Shown piece after piece: positions 26,381 through 35,848 of a stretch of DNA of 64,000 nt. Origin of the DNA: UBA4093 sp036676455 (lineage in GTDB: Bacteria; Cyanobacteriota; Sericytochromatia; S15B-MN24; UBA4093); contig JAKFCW010000044.1 in assembly GCA_036676455.1 (NCBI GenBank), positions 3,184-67,183 of the forward strand, read 5' to 3'. The position numbers and the translations under genes are program-made. The notes under the pieces were generated by a model. That model was not told the DNA's origin. It did not search any database and saw only the letters and a program-made list of their open reading frames with translations. How positions within the stretch are numbered: position 1 is the stretch's first letter; every line of letters starts with the position of its first letter.

Positions 26381-26423
26381 TGAGCAAGAAGCCCCGGCCG
26401 ATTCGGCCGGGGCTTCTTGCTCA
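26381..26423. terminator. Bidirectional terminator
   Basis: A perfect 20-bp stem (26381-26400 with 26404-26423) and 3-base loop between convergent genes; its right arm contains the stop codon of the DUF983 gene. Confidence 0.85.
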
Positions 26424-26846
26424 GTCGTTGCCGGAGGGCGTTGCGTCAAGGTCTTCGGCGAAGTAGTCCATGGCGCCGTTGGCGATCAGCATGCCCATGT
26501 ACATGCCCACCGTGTGGCGGTGCGTGAGGAACGGGATGATGATGCCCAGCGGGACCAGGACCCAGAGCGTGTGGTCGATGAACATGTCGAAGGGACCGAT
26601 CAGGACGAGAAAGACGAGCGCCAGGATGAATACGGTCAAGAAGTATCCCAGGTAGACTCCGCCCGTGAACTCGCCGGCCTTGAGCTTGAAGGCCTGGCCG
26701 CAGCGTGAGCATGCTGGATGCAGCTTCATGAGGCGCTCGCTGGTGGGGCCGATGCCGCAGCGCGGGCAGCGTGTGAGGAAGCCCCGGACGACGGCCCCGA
26801 TGTAGGAAGGTCGGGGGGGCAGCATGCGCGCGCGAGTGTCTGACAT
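26421..26846 (-). CDS. DUF983 family membrane protein
   Basis: A 141-residue DUF983 protein: an N-terminal zinc-ribbon-like pair (RCPRCGIGP near residue 27 and PACSRCGQAF near 46) followed by two long hydrophobic helices (YFLTVFILALVFLVLIGPF and LWVLVPLGIIIPFLT). Function unknown in the family. It lies 76 bases downstream of the amylo-1,6-glucosidase on the same strand, so may share its transcript. Confidence 0.82.
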   Translation of the reverse strand: MSDTRARMLPPRPSYIGAVVRGFLTRCPRCGIGPTSERLMKLHPACSRCGQAFKLKAGEFTGGVYLGYFLTVFILALVFLVLIGPFDMFIDHTLWVLVPLGIIIPFLTHRHTVGMYMGMLIANGAMDYFAEDLDATPSGND

Positions 26847-26922
26847 GAGGGTCTCCTTACCGGCGAAAGACAGGAACTGCCTTGATTCTACCTCATGTGC
26901 GCGGCCCTTGGAAAATGGTGAC

Positions 26923-29178
26923 CTAGCCTTCGATGAGGACCCGCAGATCCCCTTGCTTGTTGAGGATCCGGGTGGTGGTCGTGCCGGTGACCTGGATGAA
27001 CTCGAGGTCCACCACGGCCGCGCCGATGCGCATGCCGCGCAGGGTCACGCGTTCCAGCCAGTCGGGCAGGGCGGGGATGTTGACCTTGAGCGTGTGGTGA
27101 GCGGCGTCTGCTTCGAGGCCCAGGGCCGCTTGCAGCAGCAGGATGGGAGTGGCGGCGGCCCAGGCCTGAGGAGAGCAGGCGACCGGGTAGGGAATCGGCA
27201 TGTCGAGTTCGCCCTGGCGCTCGAAGCCGCAGAAGAGCTCGGGCAGGCGGTAGTAGTTGAAGCGCAGCGCCGAGTCGTACATCGCCGAGAAGATCATGTT
27301 GGCCTCGCGCTTGTAGCCGCGATCGGCAAAGCCTTTGGCGATGAGGGCGTTGTCATGGGGCCACACCGTCCCGATGTGATAGCCGATGGGGTTGTAGACC
27401 GGGCTCTCGGCGGAGAGCGTGCGGATGCCCCAGCCCGAGAACATGGCGGGACTCAGGAGGGACTTCACCACCTGTTCGATGCGCTCGGGCGCGACCACGT
27501 TGCTCCAGAGCGCATGGCCCGGGTTGGAGGTGAGCGTCCGGACCGGGCGCTTGTCGCGGTCCAGCGCGATGGCGTAGAAGCCGTCGTCCTCCAGCCAGAA
27601 GGCCTCGTTGAAGCGGGCCTTGAGCTCGTCTGCCTCTTGTAGGAGGCGCTTGGCGAGCAGCTCCTGGCCGACCAGGTGGCAGAGCTCGGCGGCCCGTCGC
27701 TTTGCGTCGTAGACGTAGCCCTGGACCTCGACGAGGGCGATGGGGGCTTGCGCGAGGCTGCCGTCGGGGAAGATCACGGCGTTGAAGGAGTCCTTCCAGC
27801 CCTGGTTGCCGATGCCCTTGGGGCTGCGCCGCAGGTACTCGACGAACATGTCGTCGTCGAGGTCCCCGTAGGTCTCGAGCCACAGGAGGGCACCCTCGGC
27901 GGCCTCCCAGAGCTCGTGGACCAGGCTGGCGTCTCCGGTCCAGCGGTAGGTCTCGCTCAGCAGGATGATCCAGAGGGGCGTGGCGTCCACCGTGCCGAAG
28001 TAGGGCGTGTGCGGGATGACGCCCAGGCGAGACAGCTCGCCGTAGCGGAACTCGTGCAGGATCTTGCCCGGCTCCTCGTCGCGAAATTCGTCCTCGGTCT
28101 TGCCCTGGTACTTGGCGAGGAAGCGAAGGACTCCCTTGGCCACCTCGGGCCCGAGCACGAGGGATTGCAGGGCCGTGATGATCGAGTCGCGGCCGAAGGG
28201 GCTGGTGAACCACGGGATCCCGGCCGAGAGGAAGGGCCCGGTCGGGTAGCGCGAGGTCAGGGCCACCAGGTCGCGGATGCTGCGGTCGAGGACGAGGTTG
28301 AAGACCGCGTTGTCGGTCTGGATCTGGGTCTGGAAGAACTGGGAGGCCTGTCCCAGCTCCGTGACGTGCTGGATGAGGGCGGGAAAGCCCATGATCTCCT
28401 TGGGCGGCTCGGTGCCCTCGAGCGTGTCGATCTGGTAGTCGATCAGCGCCTTGCCCCCGTTTGCGGGCACGACGACGTCCCAGTGCGCGACCGCACCCAC
28501 GGCTCCATGCTCGCTCGGGAGTGCCTCGATCGTGGCGGGTGGCAGCGCGAAGCGGATCCGCGTCTGCCGCAAGAGCTGGTCCTCGCCGCGGTAGGCCAGG
28601 GTGATGCTGTCCGTCTCCAGGCGGGGCTTGTAGAAGACGCCGTGGCGCTGGCGGTGCAGGCCGCGGACCTCGAAGATGTCGGCGAAGTCCGCGCGGAATT
28701 CGAGGCTGAGGCGCATGGAGACCGCGAAGGTGTTGAAGTTGAGCAGCGAGACCTGCTCGCGGAAGGCGTCGGAGACGGCGCGCGCCAGCGAGAGGTGCAT
28801 CGTCTCCTGGCGCACGAGCGTGCCGTCCGCCAGCGTCAGCGAGGGGTTCACGAACTCGATGTGGCCGAGGTTGGTCCGCTCGGTAGAGCCCGAGAGCAGG
28901 GTGGGAGTCTCGCCTGACAGGCGCAGCGTGAGCTGACTCAGGAAGCGGGTGTCCTCATGGTAGAGGCCCATGCCGCATTTGCAGCCGGTGCTGACCTCGC
29001 CGTCCTTGTCCGAGACCATGAAGAGGCGGCCCTGCTTGAGCACCTCCGGCTCATGCCGGCAGCCCGTCAGGAGGGCGGGCATGCCCGAGCGAATCAGGTC
29101 GGTCAGCTCCTGGTCGATCTCCAGCAGCTGCCCTTCGTCCTCGCTGATGTCCGAGGCTTGGAACGGACGCTCGCTCAT
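26923..29178 (-). CDS. Amylo-alpha-1,6-glucosidase (glycogen debranching-like)
   Basis: A 751-residue protein with an N-terminal glycogen-debranching-type beta domain (residues ~30-270; GMGLYHEDTRFLSQLTLRL) and a C-terminal (alpha/alpha)6 barrel with GIPWFTSPFGRDSIITALQ, HTPYFGTVDATPLWI, GNQGWKDSFNAV and GYHIGTVWPHDNALIAKG. It likely hydrolyses alpha-1,6 or other alpha-glucosidic bonds; the exact substrate is unknown. The ATG at 29178 (MSERPFQ) has GAGGAGG upstream and is preferred to a longer frame. It follows the GT4 gene by 49 bases, suggesting joint action on a glucoside. Confidence 0.85.
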   Translation of the reverse strand: MSERPFQASDISEDEGQLLEIDQELTDLIRSGMPALLTGCRHEPEVLKQGRLFMVSDKDGEVSTGCKCGMGLYHEDTRFLSQLTLRLSGETPTLLSGSTERTNLGHIEFVNPSLTLADGTLVRQETMHLSLARAVSDAFREQVSLLNFNTFAVSMRLSLEFRADFADIFEVRGLHRQRHGVFYKPRLETDSITLAYRGEDQLLRQTRIRFALPPATIEALPSEHGAVGAVAHWDVVVPANGGKALIDYQIDTLEGTEPPKEIMGFPALIQHVTELGQASQFFQTQIQTDNAVFNLVLDRSIRDLVALTSRYPTGPFLSAGIPWFTSPFGRDSIITALQSLVLGPEVAKGVLRFLAKYQGKTEDEFRDEEPGKILHEFRYGELSRLGVIPHTPYFGTVDATPLWIILLSETYRWTGDASLVHELWEAAEGALLWLETYGDLDDDMFVEYLRRSPKGIGNQGWKDSFNAVIFPDGSLAQAPIALVEVQGYVYDAKRRAAELCHLVGQELLAKRLLQEADELKARFNEAFWLEDDGFYAIALDRDKRPVRTLTSNPGHALWSNVVAPERIEQVVKSLLSPAMFSGWGIRTLSAESPVYNPIGYHIGTVWPHDNALIAKGFADRGYKREANMIFSAMYDSALRFNYYRLPELFCGFERQGELDMPIPYPVACSPQAWAAATPILLLQAALGLEADAAHHTLKVNIPALPDWLERVTLRGMRIGAAVVDLEFIQVTGTTTTRILNKQGDLRVLIEG

Positions 29179-29227
29179 GCTGGCCTCCTCGGGGCGCTCA
29201 ACGCGCCCTGCGACGTGGTCGAGGCGC

Positions 29228-30277
29228 TCAACGCGCCTCCAGGGTCGGTTCCGTCGGCTGGGAGCAAAGCTGCTCGTAAAGCGCCAGGTACCCGTCGACC
29301 ATGCGCGAGACGTCGAAGCGCGCAATCGCCTCTTGCCGGCAGGCCTCGGGATCGATCCGGTCCAGGTGCCCCAGGGCGTCCACCGCCTCCTCGAGGCTGT
29401 CCACGATGAAGCCCGTGCGCCCGTGGCTGATCACCTCGGGGATCGAGCCGTGGCGCATCGCCACGACCGGCGTGCCGGAGGCCATGGCCTCGACCATGAC
29501 CAGCCCGAAAGGCTCGCTCCACTGGACCATGTGCAGCAGGGCGATCGCCCCCTCCAGGACCTCGCGCTTCGAGGCCCCCGCCACCTCCCCGATGAACCTG
29601 ACCGCCCGCCCGTCGATCTTCGGAGCGATCTCGCGCGCATAGTACTCCTGGTCGAAGGGATCGACCTTGCCCGCGATCACCAGCGGAATCCCCAGGCGCC
29701 GGGCGGCCTCGATCGCCAGGTGGGTCCCCTTCTCGGGGGAGACGCGCCCTAGGAAGAGCAAGTAGCCCTGCTTCCGGCCGCAGCGGTAGGTCGCCGTCTC
29801 GATGCCGTTGTGCACCGTCCCCAGGTAGTTGAGCTCCGGGCAGCCCTCGCGCTGGGAATGGCTGATGCTCACGTAGGGCTGGTGCGGGAAGTTCAGGAAG
29901 ATCCGGAGGTTCTCGGGGTTGAACGGCCCGTGCAGCGTCGAGAGCAGCCGGGCATTGCAGGCTTCCGCGAAGGCGTTGCCCAGCGGACCGACGTGGCTGT
30001 GCAGCAGGTCGAACTCGTGGCGCCGTTTCAGCGCGTTGGCCAGGTGCACCGCCTCGGCCATCTGACCGCTCCATGTGTCGAAGCCCAGATGGCGCAGCGC
30101 GACGGGCTCGGTGTAGTTGCCCTCCTCCACGCCGGCGGAGTCCCCGGTGGCGAACAAGGTCACCTCATGGCCCCTCAGCCGCAGGTGACGGACCAAGCTG
30201 TCCACCACCCGCTCGATGCCTCCGTAACCGGTCGGAGGCGTCGTCTCCCAGATCGGAGCGATCATCCCGATGCGCAT
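29228..30277 (-). CDS. Family 4 glycosyltransferase
   Basis: GT-B fold retaining glycosyltransferase, 349 residues. MRIGMIAPIWETTPPTGYGGIERVV holds the N-terminal glycine loop; FLGRVSPEKGTHLAIEAAR and the nucleotide-sugar motif EPFGLVMVEAMASGTPVVA near residue 265 are intact. The ATG at 30277 has GGAGGGG upstream. Acceptor and donor are unknown. It is upstream of the amylo-1,6-glucosidase on the same strand. A direct repeat GCGCTCAACGCGCC lies in the short gap between them. Confidence 0.88.
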   Translation of the reverse strand: MRIGMIAPIWETTPPTGYGGIERVVDSLVRHLRLRGHEVTLFATGDSAGVEEGNYTEPVALRHLGFDTWSGQMAEAVHLANALKRRHEFDLLHSHVGPLGNAFAEACNARLLSTLHGPFNPENLRIFLNFPHQPYVSISHSQREGCPELNYLGTVHNGIETATYRCGRKQGYLLFLGRVSPEKGTHLAIEAARRLGIPLVIAGKVDPFDQEYYAREIAPKIDGRAVRFIGEVAGASKREVLEGAIALLHMVQWSEPFGLVMVEAMASGTPVVAMRHGSIPEVISHGRTGFIVDSLEEAVDALGHLDRIDPEACRQEAIARFDVSRMVDGYLALYEQLCSQPTEPTLEAR

Positions 30278-30355
30278 GCTTGAACCCCTCCACGTCGTTG
30301 GGCGCGCCCTCACCATGACATGACGACGCGGCGATGGGATGAGGAGGTTTCGACA

Positions 30356-30397
30356 AAGGGTCTCGGCATCGCCGCTTCCGGCGACGCCGAGACCCTT
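30356..30397. terminator. Hairpin downstream of alcohol dehydrogenase
   Basis: AAGGGTCTCGGC-TCGCCG pairs with CGGCGA-GCCGAGACCCTT (one A/C mismatch, 4-base loop). Placed 41 bases past the adh stop on the minus strand. A further GCCGAGACCCT copy follows at 30414-30424. Confidence 0.7.
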
Positions 30398-30437
30398 CGA
30401 GCCGGCTGGAGGCGCCGAGACCCTCTCGCCGCGAAAG

Positions 30438-31481
30438 CTAGCTCAGGGTCGCCATGTCGATGACGAAGCGGTAGCGCACGTCACTCTTGAGCATCCGCTC
30501 GTAGGCCTCGTTGATGCCCTCCATGGGAATGACCTCCACGTCCGCCGCCACCCCGTGCGCCGCGCAGAAATCCAGCATCTCCTGGGTCTCGCGGATGCTG
30601 CCGATCAGTGAGCCCGCCAGCCGGCGCCGCCCCGAAATCAACGAGGAGGCATCCAGGGGCATCGCCTCGGGCAACCCCACCAGCACCATGGTCCCGTCCC
30701 GCTTCAAGAGGTTCAAGTAGGCATTGTAGTCATGCTCGGCCGAGACCGTGTCCAGGATGAAGTCGAAGCGCTTGCGGTTCTGCTTGAAGGCGTCCGCCTC
30801 ACCGGTGGCCACGAAGTCGTCGGCGCCGAGCCGCAGCGCGTCCTCGTGCTTGGAGGGCGAATGGCTGAGCACCGTCACGTGCGCGCCCATGGCCTTGGCG
30901 ATCTTCACGCCCATGTGCCCCAGGCCGCCGAGGCCCACCACGGCCACGCGATCGCCCGCCTTCACCCCGAAGTGCCGCAAGGGCGAGTAGGTCGTGACGC
31001 CCGCGCAGAGCAACGGAGCCGCGCGATCCAACGGCAGGCTCGCGGGCACCCGGCACACGTAGTTCTCGTCGACGGTGATGCGCGTCGAGTAGCCCCCGTA
31101 GGTCGGAGTCTTGCGATCCCGCTCCAGGCTGTTGTACGTGCCCGTCATCCCGCGCTCGCAGTACTGCTCGTCACCGGCCACGCACGCCTCACATTCGCGG
31201 CAGGAATCCACGAAGCAGCCCACGCCCACCGTGTCGCCGACGGCCCACTTCGTCACGGAAGCCCCGACGCGTGACACCGTGCCCACGATCTCATGGCCAG
31301 GCACCAGCGGAAAGCGCGCGCCCCCCCACTCGTCCTTCACCTGGTGCAGGTCGGAGTGACAGACCCCGCAGTACCGGATGTCGATCAGCACGTCGTGAGG
31401 ACCGGGTTCCCGGCGCTCGATCAAAGACGGAGCAAGCGGAGCCTTGGCCGCAGGGGCTGCATAAGCCGGAGTCGGGATCAT
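30438..31481 (-). CDS. Zinc-dependent alcohol/aldehyde dehydrogenase (YahK/AdhC type)
   Basis: An MDR-superfamily NAD(P)-dependent alcohol dehydrogenase, 347 residues, close to the cinnamyl-alcohol/YahK group. Catalytic zinc ligands are in YCGVCHSDLH and PGHEIVGTV; structural zinc cysteines in CRECEACVAGDEQYC; the Rossmann motif is VVGLGGLGHMGVKIAKAMG. It probably reduces medium-chain or aromatic aldehydes with NADPH (family inference). GGAGGTAG precedes the ATG. Monocistronic. Confidence 0.9.
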   Translation of the reverse strand: MIPTPAYAAPAAKAPLAPSLIERREPGPHDVLIDIRYCGVCHSDLHQVKDEWGGARFPLVPGHEIVGTVSRVGASVTKWAVGDTVGVGCFVDSCRECEACVAGDEQYCERGMTGTYNSLERDRKTPTYGGYSTRITVDENYVCRVPASLPLDRAAPLLCAGVTTYSPLRHFGVKAGDRVAVVGLGGLGHMGVKIAKAMGAHVTVLSHSPSKHEDALRLGADDFVATGEADAFKQNRKRFDFILDTVSAEHDYNAYLNLLKRDGTMVLVGLPEAMPLDASSLISGRRRLAGSLIGSIRETQEMLDFCAAHGVAADVEVIPMEGINEAYERMLKSDVRYRFVIDMATLS

Positions 31482-31643
31482 GAGGTCTACCTCCTATCGT
31501 CTCGGGGATCCGCTTCACTTTACCAAGCTTGCCTTCCGGAAGCCATGCCCCGCTTTAAGAAGCTTAAAAGGGAAATTAAGCAAGTATTAAATCCATGTTG
31601 GCGATAAGCCCTTATTGCCATTAGATTGTCATTCGGAGGACCC

Positions 31644-32699
31644 GTGAACCTGTTTGTTTCCCGCCACGTGGCGGCCCCCCTCAATAACCAATCGCTCTTC
31701 TCGACTTCCCGCTTCAATGCTTCCACCGCCGCCTCGAGCGCCGTGGTGTCTACCGATAGCCTCACCCTTGCCACCGAGCGCAGCCTCACCAAGGTTGCCG
31801 ACAAGGACGCCCTCGTGATCACCGCCAAGGCCGGCGATACCTACTGGGCCCTGGCCCGCCGCTTCGCGAGCACCATGAACCCCAGCGGCGTCCCCACCGC
31901 CTCCGAGATCAACGCTTACGCCAAGGAGCTGCAGGCCGCCAACGGCAAATCCGCTAAGATCCGCGTCGGCCAGTCGATCAAGCTCCCCATGACTGACAAC
32001 GCCTCCTGGAAGCTGCCTGCCATGGTGGCCGCCCAGAAATCGCTCGGCAAGTCGGCCTCCGCTTACGACTGGTCAAAGACCGACGCCAAGTGGGGCTACG
32101 CCGAGTCCATCGAGGTGACCGCCCCCGCCCTGTCGGGCGGCAAGCCCCTGGGCCTCGCGGTCCGCGAGTACGGCCCCACCAAGGGCGGCACGCTCTTCCA
32201 GGTCGAGGCCATCCAGCCCCTCGACGATGCCCGCGAGATCACCCTCAAGGCCTCCGAGCCCCTCGTGATCACCGCCAAGCCCGGGGATACCTACTGGGCC
32301 CTGGCCCGCCGCTTCGCTGCCACCATGAGCGCTGACGGCGTCCCCACCGGCACCGAGATCAAGGCCTACGTCGCCGACCTCCAGGCCGCCAACGGCACGA
32401 CCCTCAAGGCCGGACAGGCCGTCAAGCTGCCCCGCACCACCAATGCCACCTGGCAGCTAGAGGCCCTGGCCGCGGTCCAGAAGGACTTCGAGGCTCGCAA
32501 GCAAGCGGGCGAGAAGCTGCCGGTCTTCGACTGGGTCAAGGCCGAGGTCCGCTGGGGCTACGCCGAGGCCATGGAAGTCATCGTCCCGCCCATGCTGGGC
32601 GGCAAGCCGGAGAGCCTCGCCGTCCACGCCACGGGCCGCGACCTGTACGCGGTCCAGTCCCTGGAAGCCTACTACCGCCGCAACGGCCTCGCCGACTAG
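31644..32699 (+). CDS. Duplicated LysM-like domain protein
   Basis: A 351-residue protein made of two copies of a ~150-residue module. Each begins with a LysM-like motif (LVITAKAGDTYWALARRFAS and LVITAKPGDTYWALARRFAA, at about residues 55 and 205), continues through Q.NG....GQ..KLP, and ends in a second conserved part with DW.K....WGYAE..EV..P..GGKP. LysM domains bind peptidoglycan, but no signal peptide is apparent. The GTG at 31644 has GGAGG upstream. The first LysM segment is nearly identical at DNA level between copies. Confidence 0.7.
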   Translation: MNLFVSRHVAAPLNNQSLFSTSRFNASTAASSAVVSTDSLTLATERSLTKVADKDALVITAKAGDTYWALARRFASTMNPSGVPTASEINAYAKELQAANGKSAKIRVGQSIKLPMTDNASWKLPAMVAAQKSLGKSASAYDWSKTDAKWGYAESIEVTAPALSGGKPLGLAVREYGPTKGGTLFQVEAIQPLDDAREITLKASEPLVITAKPGDTYWALARRFAATMSADGVPTGTEIKAYVADLQAANGTTLKAGQAVKLPRTTNATWQLEALAAVQKDFEARKQAGEKLPVFDWVKAEVRWGYAEAMEVIVPPMLGGKPESLAVHATGRDLYAVQSLEAYYRRNGLAD

Positions 32700-32801
32700 C
32701 CCGCTGCGATTTTCTACGGAGATTTGGTCTCGCTGCGGTCGATTCGGGGTAGAATCGAGTAAGCGTCCTGTTTCTCGCCCGCAGCGAGGGTCCTGATCCG
32801 C

Positions 32802-34076
32802 ATGACATCAACGCGCAAGCCTGATCACGAGACCGCGCCTTCCTCCCGCGTCGCGACGCCCGAGGAGGGCGCGGCCGTTCTGCTGCACGTCCTGCTGGCT
32901 GCGACCCACGACGCCGTGGCGCTGATCTCCCCCGAAGGCCTCGTCTCCCGCTGGAACCCCGCGGCCGAGCAGCTCTACGGCTACCGCTCCGGCGACATCC
33001 TGGGGCGCCCGTTCGCCCTCGTGGCCCCGGACGACCCGCCCCCCGGCCCCGGCGCCGCGCCCACGGAGGCCGTCCGCCGCCACGCCTCGGGCGACAGCCT
33101 GGACGTCGAGGTCAAGCGCCTCGCCCTGCCCCAGGGATGGCTGGATCTTTCCCGCGACATCACCGCGCGCAAGCACGCGCAGCGTTACCGCCACCTCCAC
33201 CTCCAGGTCACCGACGCCCTCTTCGAGGCCCGTGGCTTGGCCGACATCCTCTCGCGCTTCCTCGAAACCCTCGGACAAACCCTGGGCTGGAACGTCGGCG
33301 AGATCTGGACGCGCGATCCGGCCGCCAACGCCTTGCGGCTCACCGAGACCTGGCATGCCTCGGAGCCCCGCTTCGAGCGCTTCGCGGCCTACGCCCGATC
33401 CATCTACCTGCCCAATGCGACGGGCTTGCCGGGGCGGGTCTGGGAAACCGGCCGGATGGTCTGGGAGCCCCGCCTGGGCGAGAGCGACTTCTTCATCCGG
33501 AGCGAGGTGGCCGCAGAGGCCGGCTTGCGCTCCGGAGTGGCCTTCCCGCTGCGGGCACATGGAGACGTCGTGGGAGTGGCCGTCTTCCTCTGCTGCGACA
33601 TCCCGCCTCCCGACGAGACCCTGACGGCCGTTCTCGAGACGGTCGGAGCTTATCTCGCCCGGGCCTTGATGCTACATCAGGGGCTCGCCGAGCGCAGCGA
33701 GCAGGACCGGCCCTTCAAGCTCCTCTTCGACTCCGCGCCCATCGGGATGGCCCTCCTGGATCAGCTCGGACGCATCGACCACGCCAACCCCGCGCTCTCA
33801 CGCATGCTCGTCAGGCCTCCGCGCGACCTCGCGGGAAGATTCCTGTTCGAGTTCCTGCACCCCGACGACCAGGGCGAGGCGGGCCGCTTGATCCTGGAGC
33901 TGCTTGACGGCGAGCGCAACGAGGTGATCCTCGATCAGCGCTACGTGCGCGCGGACGGGACCGTGCTCGAGGTTCGCTGCACGGCCACCGCGCTTCCCGA
34001 TGTCGCCAACCCCATGGTGCTGGCGCTGATCGAGCCGCTCACGGCGGCCTCCTCCCCGGCGCAAGGCGCCTCATGA
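32802..34076 (+). CDS. PAS-GAF-PAS sensor protein without output domain
   Basis: A 424-residue soluble sensor. PAS 1 (residues ~28-115, AATHDAVALISPEGLVSRWN), GAF (~130-290, ADILSRFLETLGQTLGWNVGEIW) and PAS 2 (~305-415, FKLLFDSAPIGMALLDQ with HPDDQGEA). It stops right after PAS 2, with no kinase, GGDEF or HTH domain. A PAS-GGDEF-EAL gene follows 26 bases later, so the two may act as a split sensor/output pair. Confidence 0.78.
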   Translation: MTSTRKPDHETAPSSRVATPEEGAAVLLHVLLAATHDAVALISPEGLVSRWNPAAEQLYGYRSGDILGRPFALVAPDDPPPGPGAAPTEAVRRHASGDSLDVEVKRLALPQGWLDLSRDITARKHAQRYRHLHLQVTDALFEARGLADILSRFLETLGQTLGWNVGEIWTRDPAANALRLTETWHASEPRFERFAAYARSIYLPNATGLPGRVWETGRMVWEPRLGESDFFIRSEVAAEAGLRSGVAFPLRAHGDVVGVAVFLCCDIPPPDETLTAVLETVGAYLARALMLHQGLAERSEQDRPFKLLFDSAPIGMALLDQLGRIDHANPALSRMLVRPPRDLAGRFLFEFLHPDDQGEAGRLILELLDGERNEVILDQRYVRADGTVLEVRCTATALPDVANPMVLALIEPLTAASSPAQGAS

Positions 34077-34102
34077 TGGCAAGAACCTAGAGAGAAAAAC
34101 CC

Positions 34103-35833
34103 ATGCCGCTGGATAACTTCGCAGATCCCCATCTTCTTCATGCGCTCATGCGCATGCACTGGGAAGACCTCGTCGAGGCCATTCCGGACGCCATGCTGAT
34201 CGTGGACGCTCGCGGCCGGATCGTCTTTTGCAACGCCCACTGCGAGAAGCTCTTCGGTTACGCAAGCGACGAGCTCAACGGGAAGGCCGTGGAGGTGCTG
34301 GTTCCCGCCGAGCTGCGCGAGGGCCATCAGATCCACCGGGCCCGCTATGCGGCGGCCCCCTTCAACCGCCCGATGGGTAAGTCCCTCGACCTGGCCGGAG
34401 TCCGCAAGGATGGTACCGAGGTTCCGATCGAGATCAGTTTGAGCCCGCTGGAAACCAAGCACGGGACGCTCGTGGTGGCGGTCGTTCGCGACATGACCCA
34501 GCGGCGCTACGTCGCGGATCTCATGTCGGCCATGGCCACCACGGATCCCGTGACGGGACTCGCCAACAAGGCGCTCTTTCATGACCGCCTCGAGCAGGCG
34601 ATTAGCGATGCCCAGGCCTACTCGCGCATGGTGGCAGTGGCCCTCTTCGACCTCGATCTCTTCAAGCGGGTGAACGAGACCTTCGGCCATGGGTCGGGCG
34701 ACCTCGTCCTCGTGAAGGTCGCCCAGCGGCTGAAGTCCTGCATGCCCGACCATGCCACGCTGGCGCGGATCGGCGGCGACGAGTACGCCGTGGTCTTGCG
34801 GGATCTCAAGGACGTCCATGAGGCGGCAAAGACGACCCAGCGCATCCTGGCGGCCCTGGCGGAGCCCTACGAGGTGGATGGCCAGGAGTTCTTCCTTACG
34901 GCCAGCGCGGGCATCAGCGTCTTTCCCCACGACGGAGAGGACGGCCTGGCCCTCTTGCAGCATGCCGAGTCGGCCATGTACCGGGCCAAGCAGGAGCGCA
35001 ACACGTACCAGCACTACGCCCGCGACACCATGTCCCAGGTGGCTGCCCGCCTCATGCTCGAGAACGACCTGCGCAAGGCCATCGACCTTGGCGAGCTGCT
35101 CATCCACTACCAGCCCCAGGTTCGCCCTCAAGACGGGCGCATCATCGGCGCCGAGGCCCTCATTCGTTGGAGCCATCCGCAGCGCGGCCTGATCAGCCCC
35201 GCCGAGTTCATCCCGCTGGCCGAGGAGACGGGGCTGATCGTTCCCATCACGGACTGGGTGCTCGCGACGACCTGTGAGCAGGCCCGCAGGTGGCGCGAGG
35301 AAGGCCTGCCATCCATCCGGATGGCCGTCAACCTCTCGGCACGGCATTTCAAGGACCTGCGGCTCGTGGACGCGGTGCGCGAACTCCTGGCGGCCGGCCG
35401 CATCGAGCCCCAGAACCTGGATCTGGAGCTCACGGAGTCGCTGTTGATGGAGAACCTCGATGTGGCCGTCTCGCTGCTCGAAGAGCTCGCGGGCATGGGC
35501 GTGCGCCTGTCCATCGACGACTTCGGCACGGGATACTCCTCGATGAGTTACCTCAAGCGGCTGCCGTTGCATGCGCTGAAGGTCGATCGCACTTTCATCC
35601 GGGACCTGTCCACCGATCGCCGCTCGACGGCCATCGTGCGGGCCATCATCGACCTGGCGCACCACCTGGATCTGCACGTGGTCGCCGAGGGAGTCGAGGA
35701 TGCCCATCAGCTGGATCAGCTGCGGGAACTGGGCTGCGACGAGGTCCAGGGCTTCCATTACAGCCGCCCGCTTCCCGCGCCGGAGTTCGCGGAGCTGCTG
35801 GCCAAGGATCCGTTCCGCCTGAGCGACGTCTAG
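34103..35833 (+). CDS. PAS-GGDEF-EAL cyclic di-GMP enzyme
   Basis: A 576-residue protein that makes and/or breaks cyclic di-GMP. PAS (residues ~18-135); GGDEF domain from TTDPVTGLANKALFHDRL with active-site ARIGGDEYAVVL near residue 220; EAL domain with AEALIRW near 350, LELTESLL, IDDFGTGYSSMSYL, KVDRTFI and VVAEGVED, all catalytic residues present. The RxxD inhibitory site before GGDEY is not conserved. Phosphodiesterase activity is well supported; cyclase activity is possible. Probably co-transcribed with the upstream sensor. Confidence 0.92.
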   Translation: MPLDNFADPHLLHALMRMHWEDLVEAIPDAMLIVDARGRIVFCNAHCEKLFGYASDELNGKAVEVLVPAELREGHQIHRARYAAAPFNRPMGKSLDLAGVRKDGTEVPIEISLSPLETKHGTLVVAVVRDMTQRRYVADLMSAMATTDPVTGLANKALFHDRLEQAISDAQAYSRMVAVALFDLDLFKRVNETFGHGSGDLVLVKVAQRLKSCMPDHATLARIGGDEYAVVLRDLKDVHEAAKTTQRILAALAEPYEVDGQEFFLTASAGISVFPHDGEDGLALLQHAESAMYRAKQERNTYQHYARDTMSQVAARLMLENDLRKAIDLGELLIHYQPQVRPQDGRIIGAEALIRWSHPQRGLISPAEFIPLAEETGLIVPITDWVLATTCEQARRWREEGLPSIRMAVNLSARHFKDLRLVDAVRELLAAGRIEPQNLDLELTESLLMENLDVAVSLLEELAGMGVRLSIDDFGTGYSSMSYLKRLPLHALKVDRTFIRDLSTDRRSTAIVRAIIDLAHHLDLHVVAEGVEDAHQLDQLRELGCDEVQGFHYSRPLPAPEFAELLAKDPFRLSDV

Positions 35834-35848
35834 CCGGCGTCCGAAACG

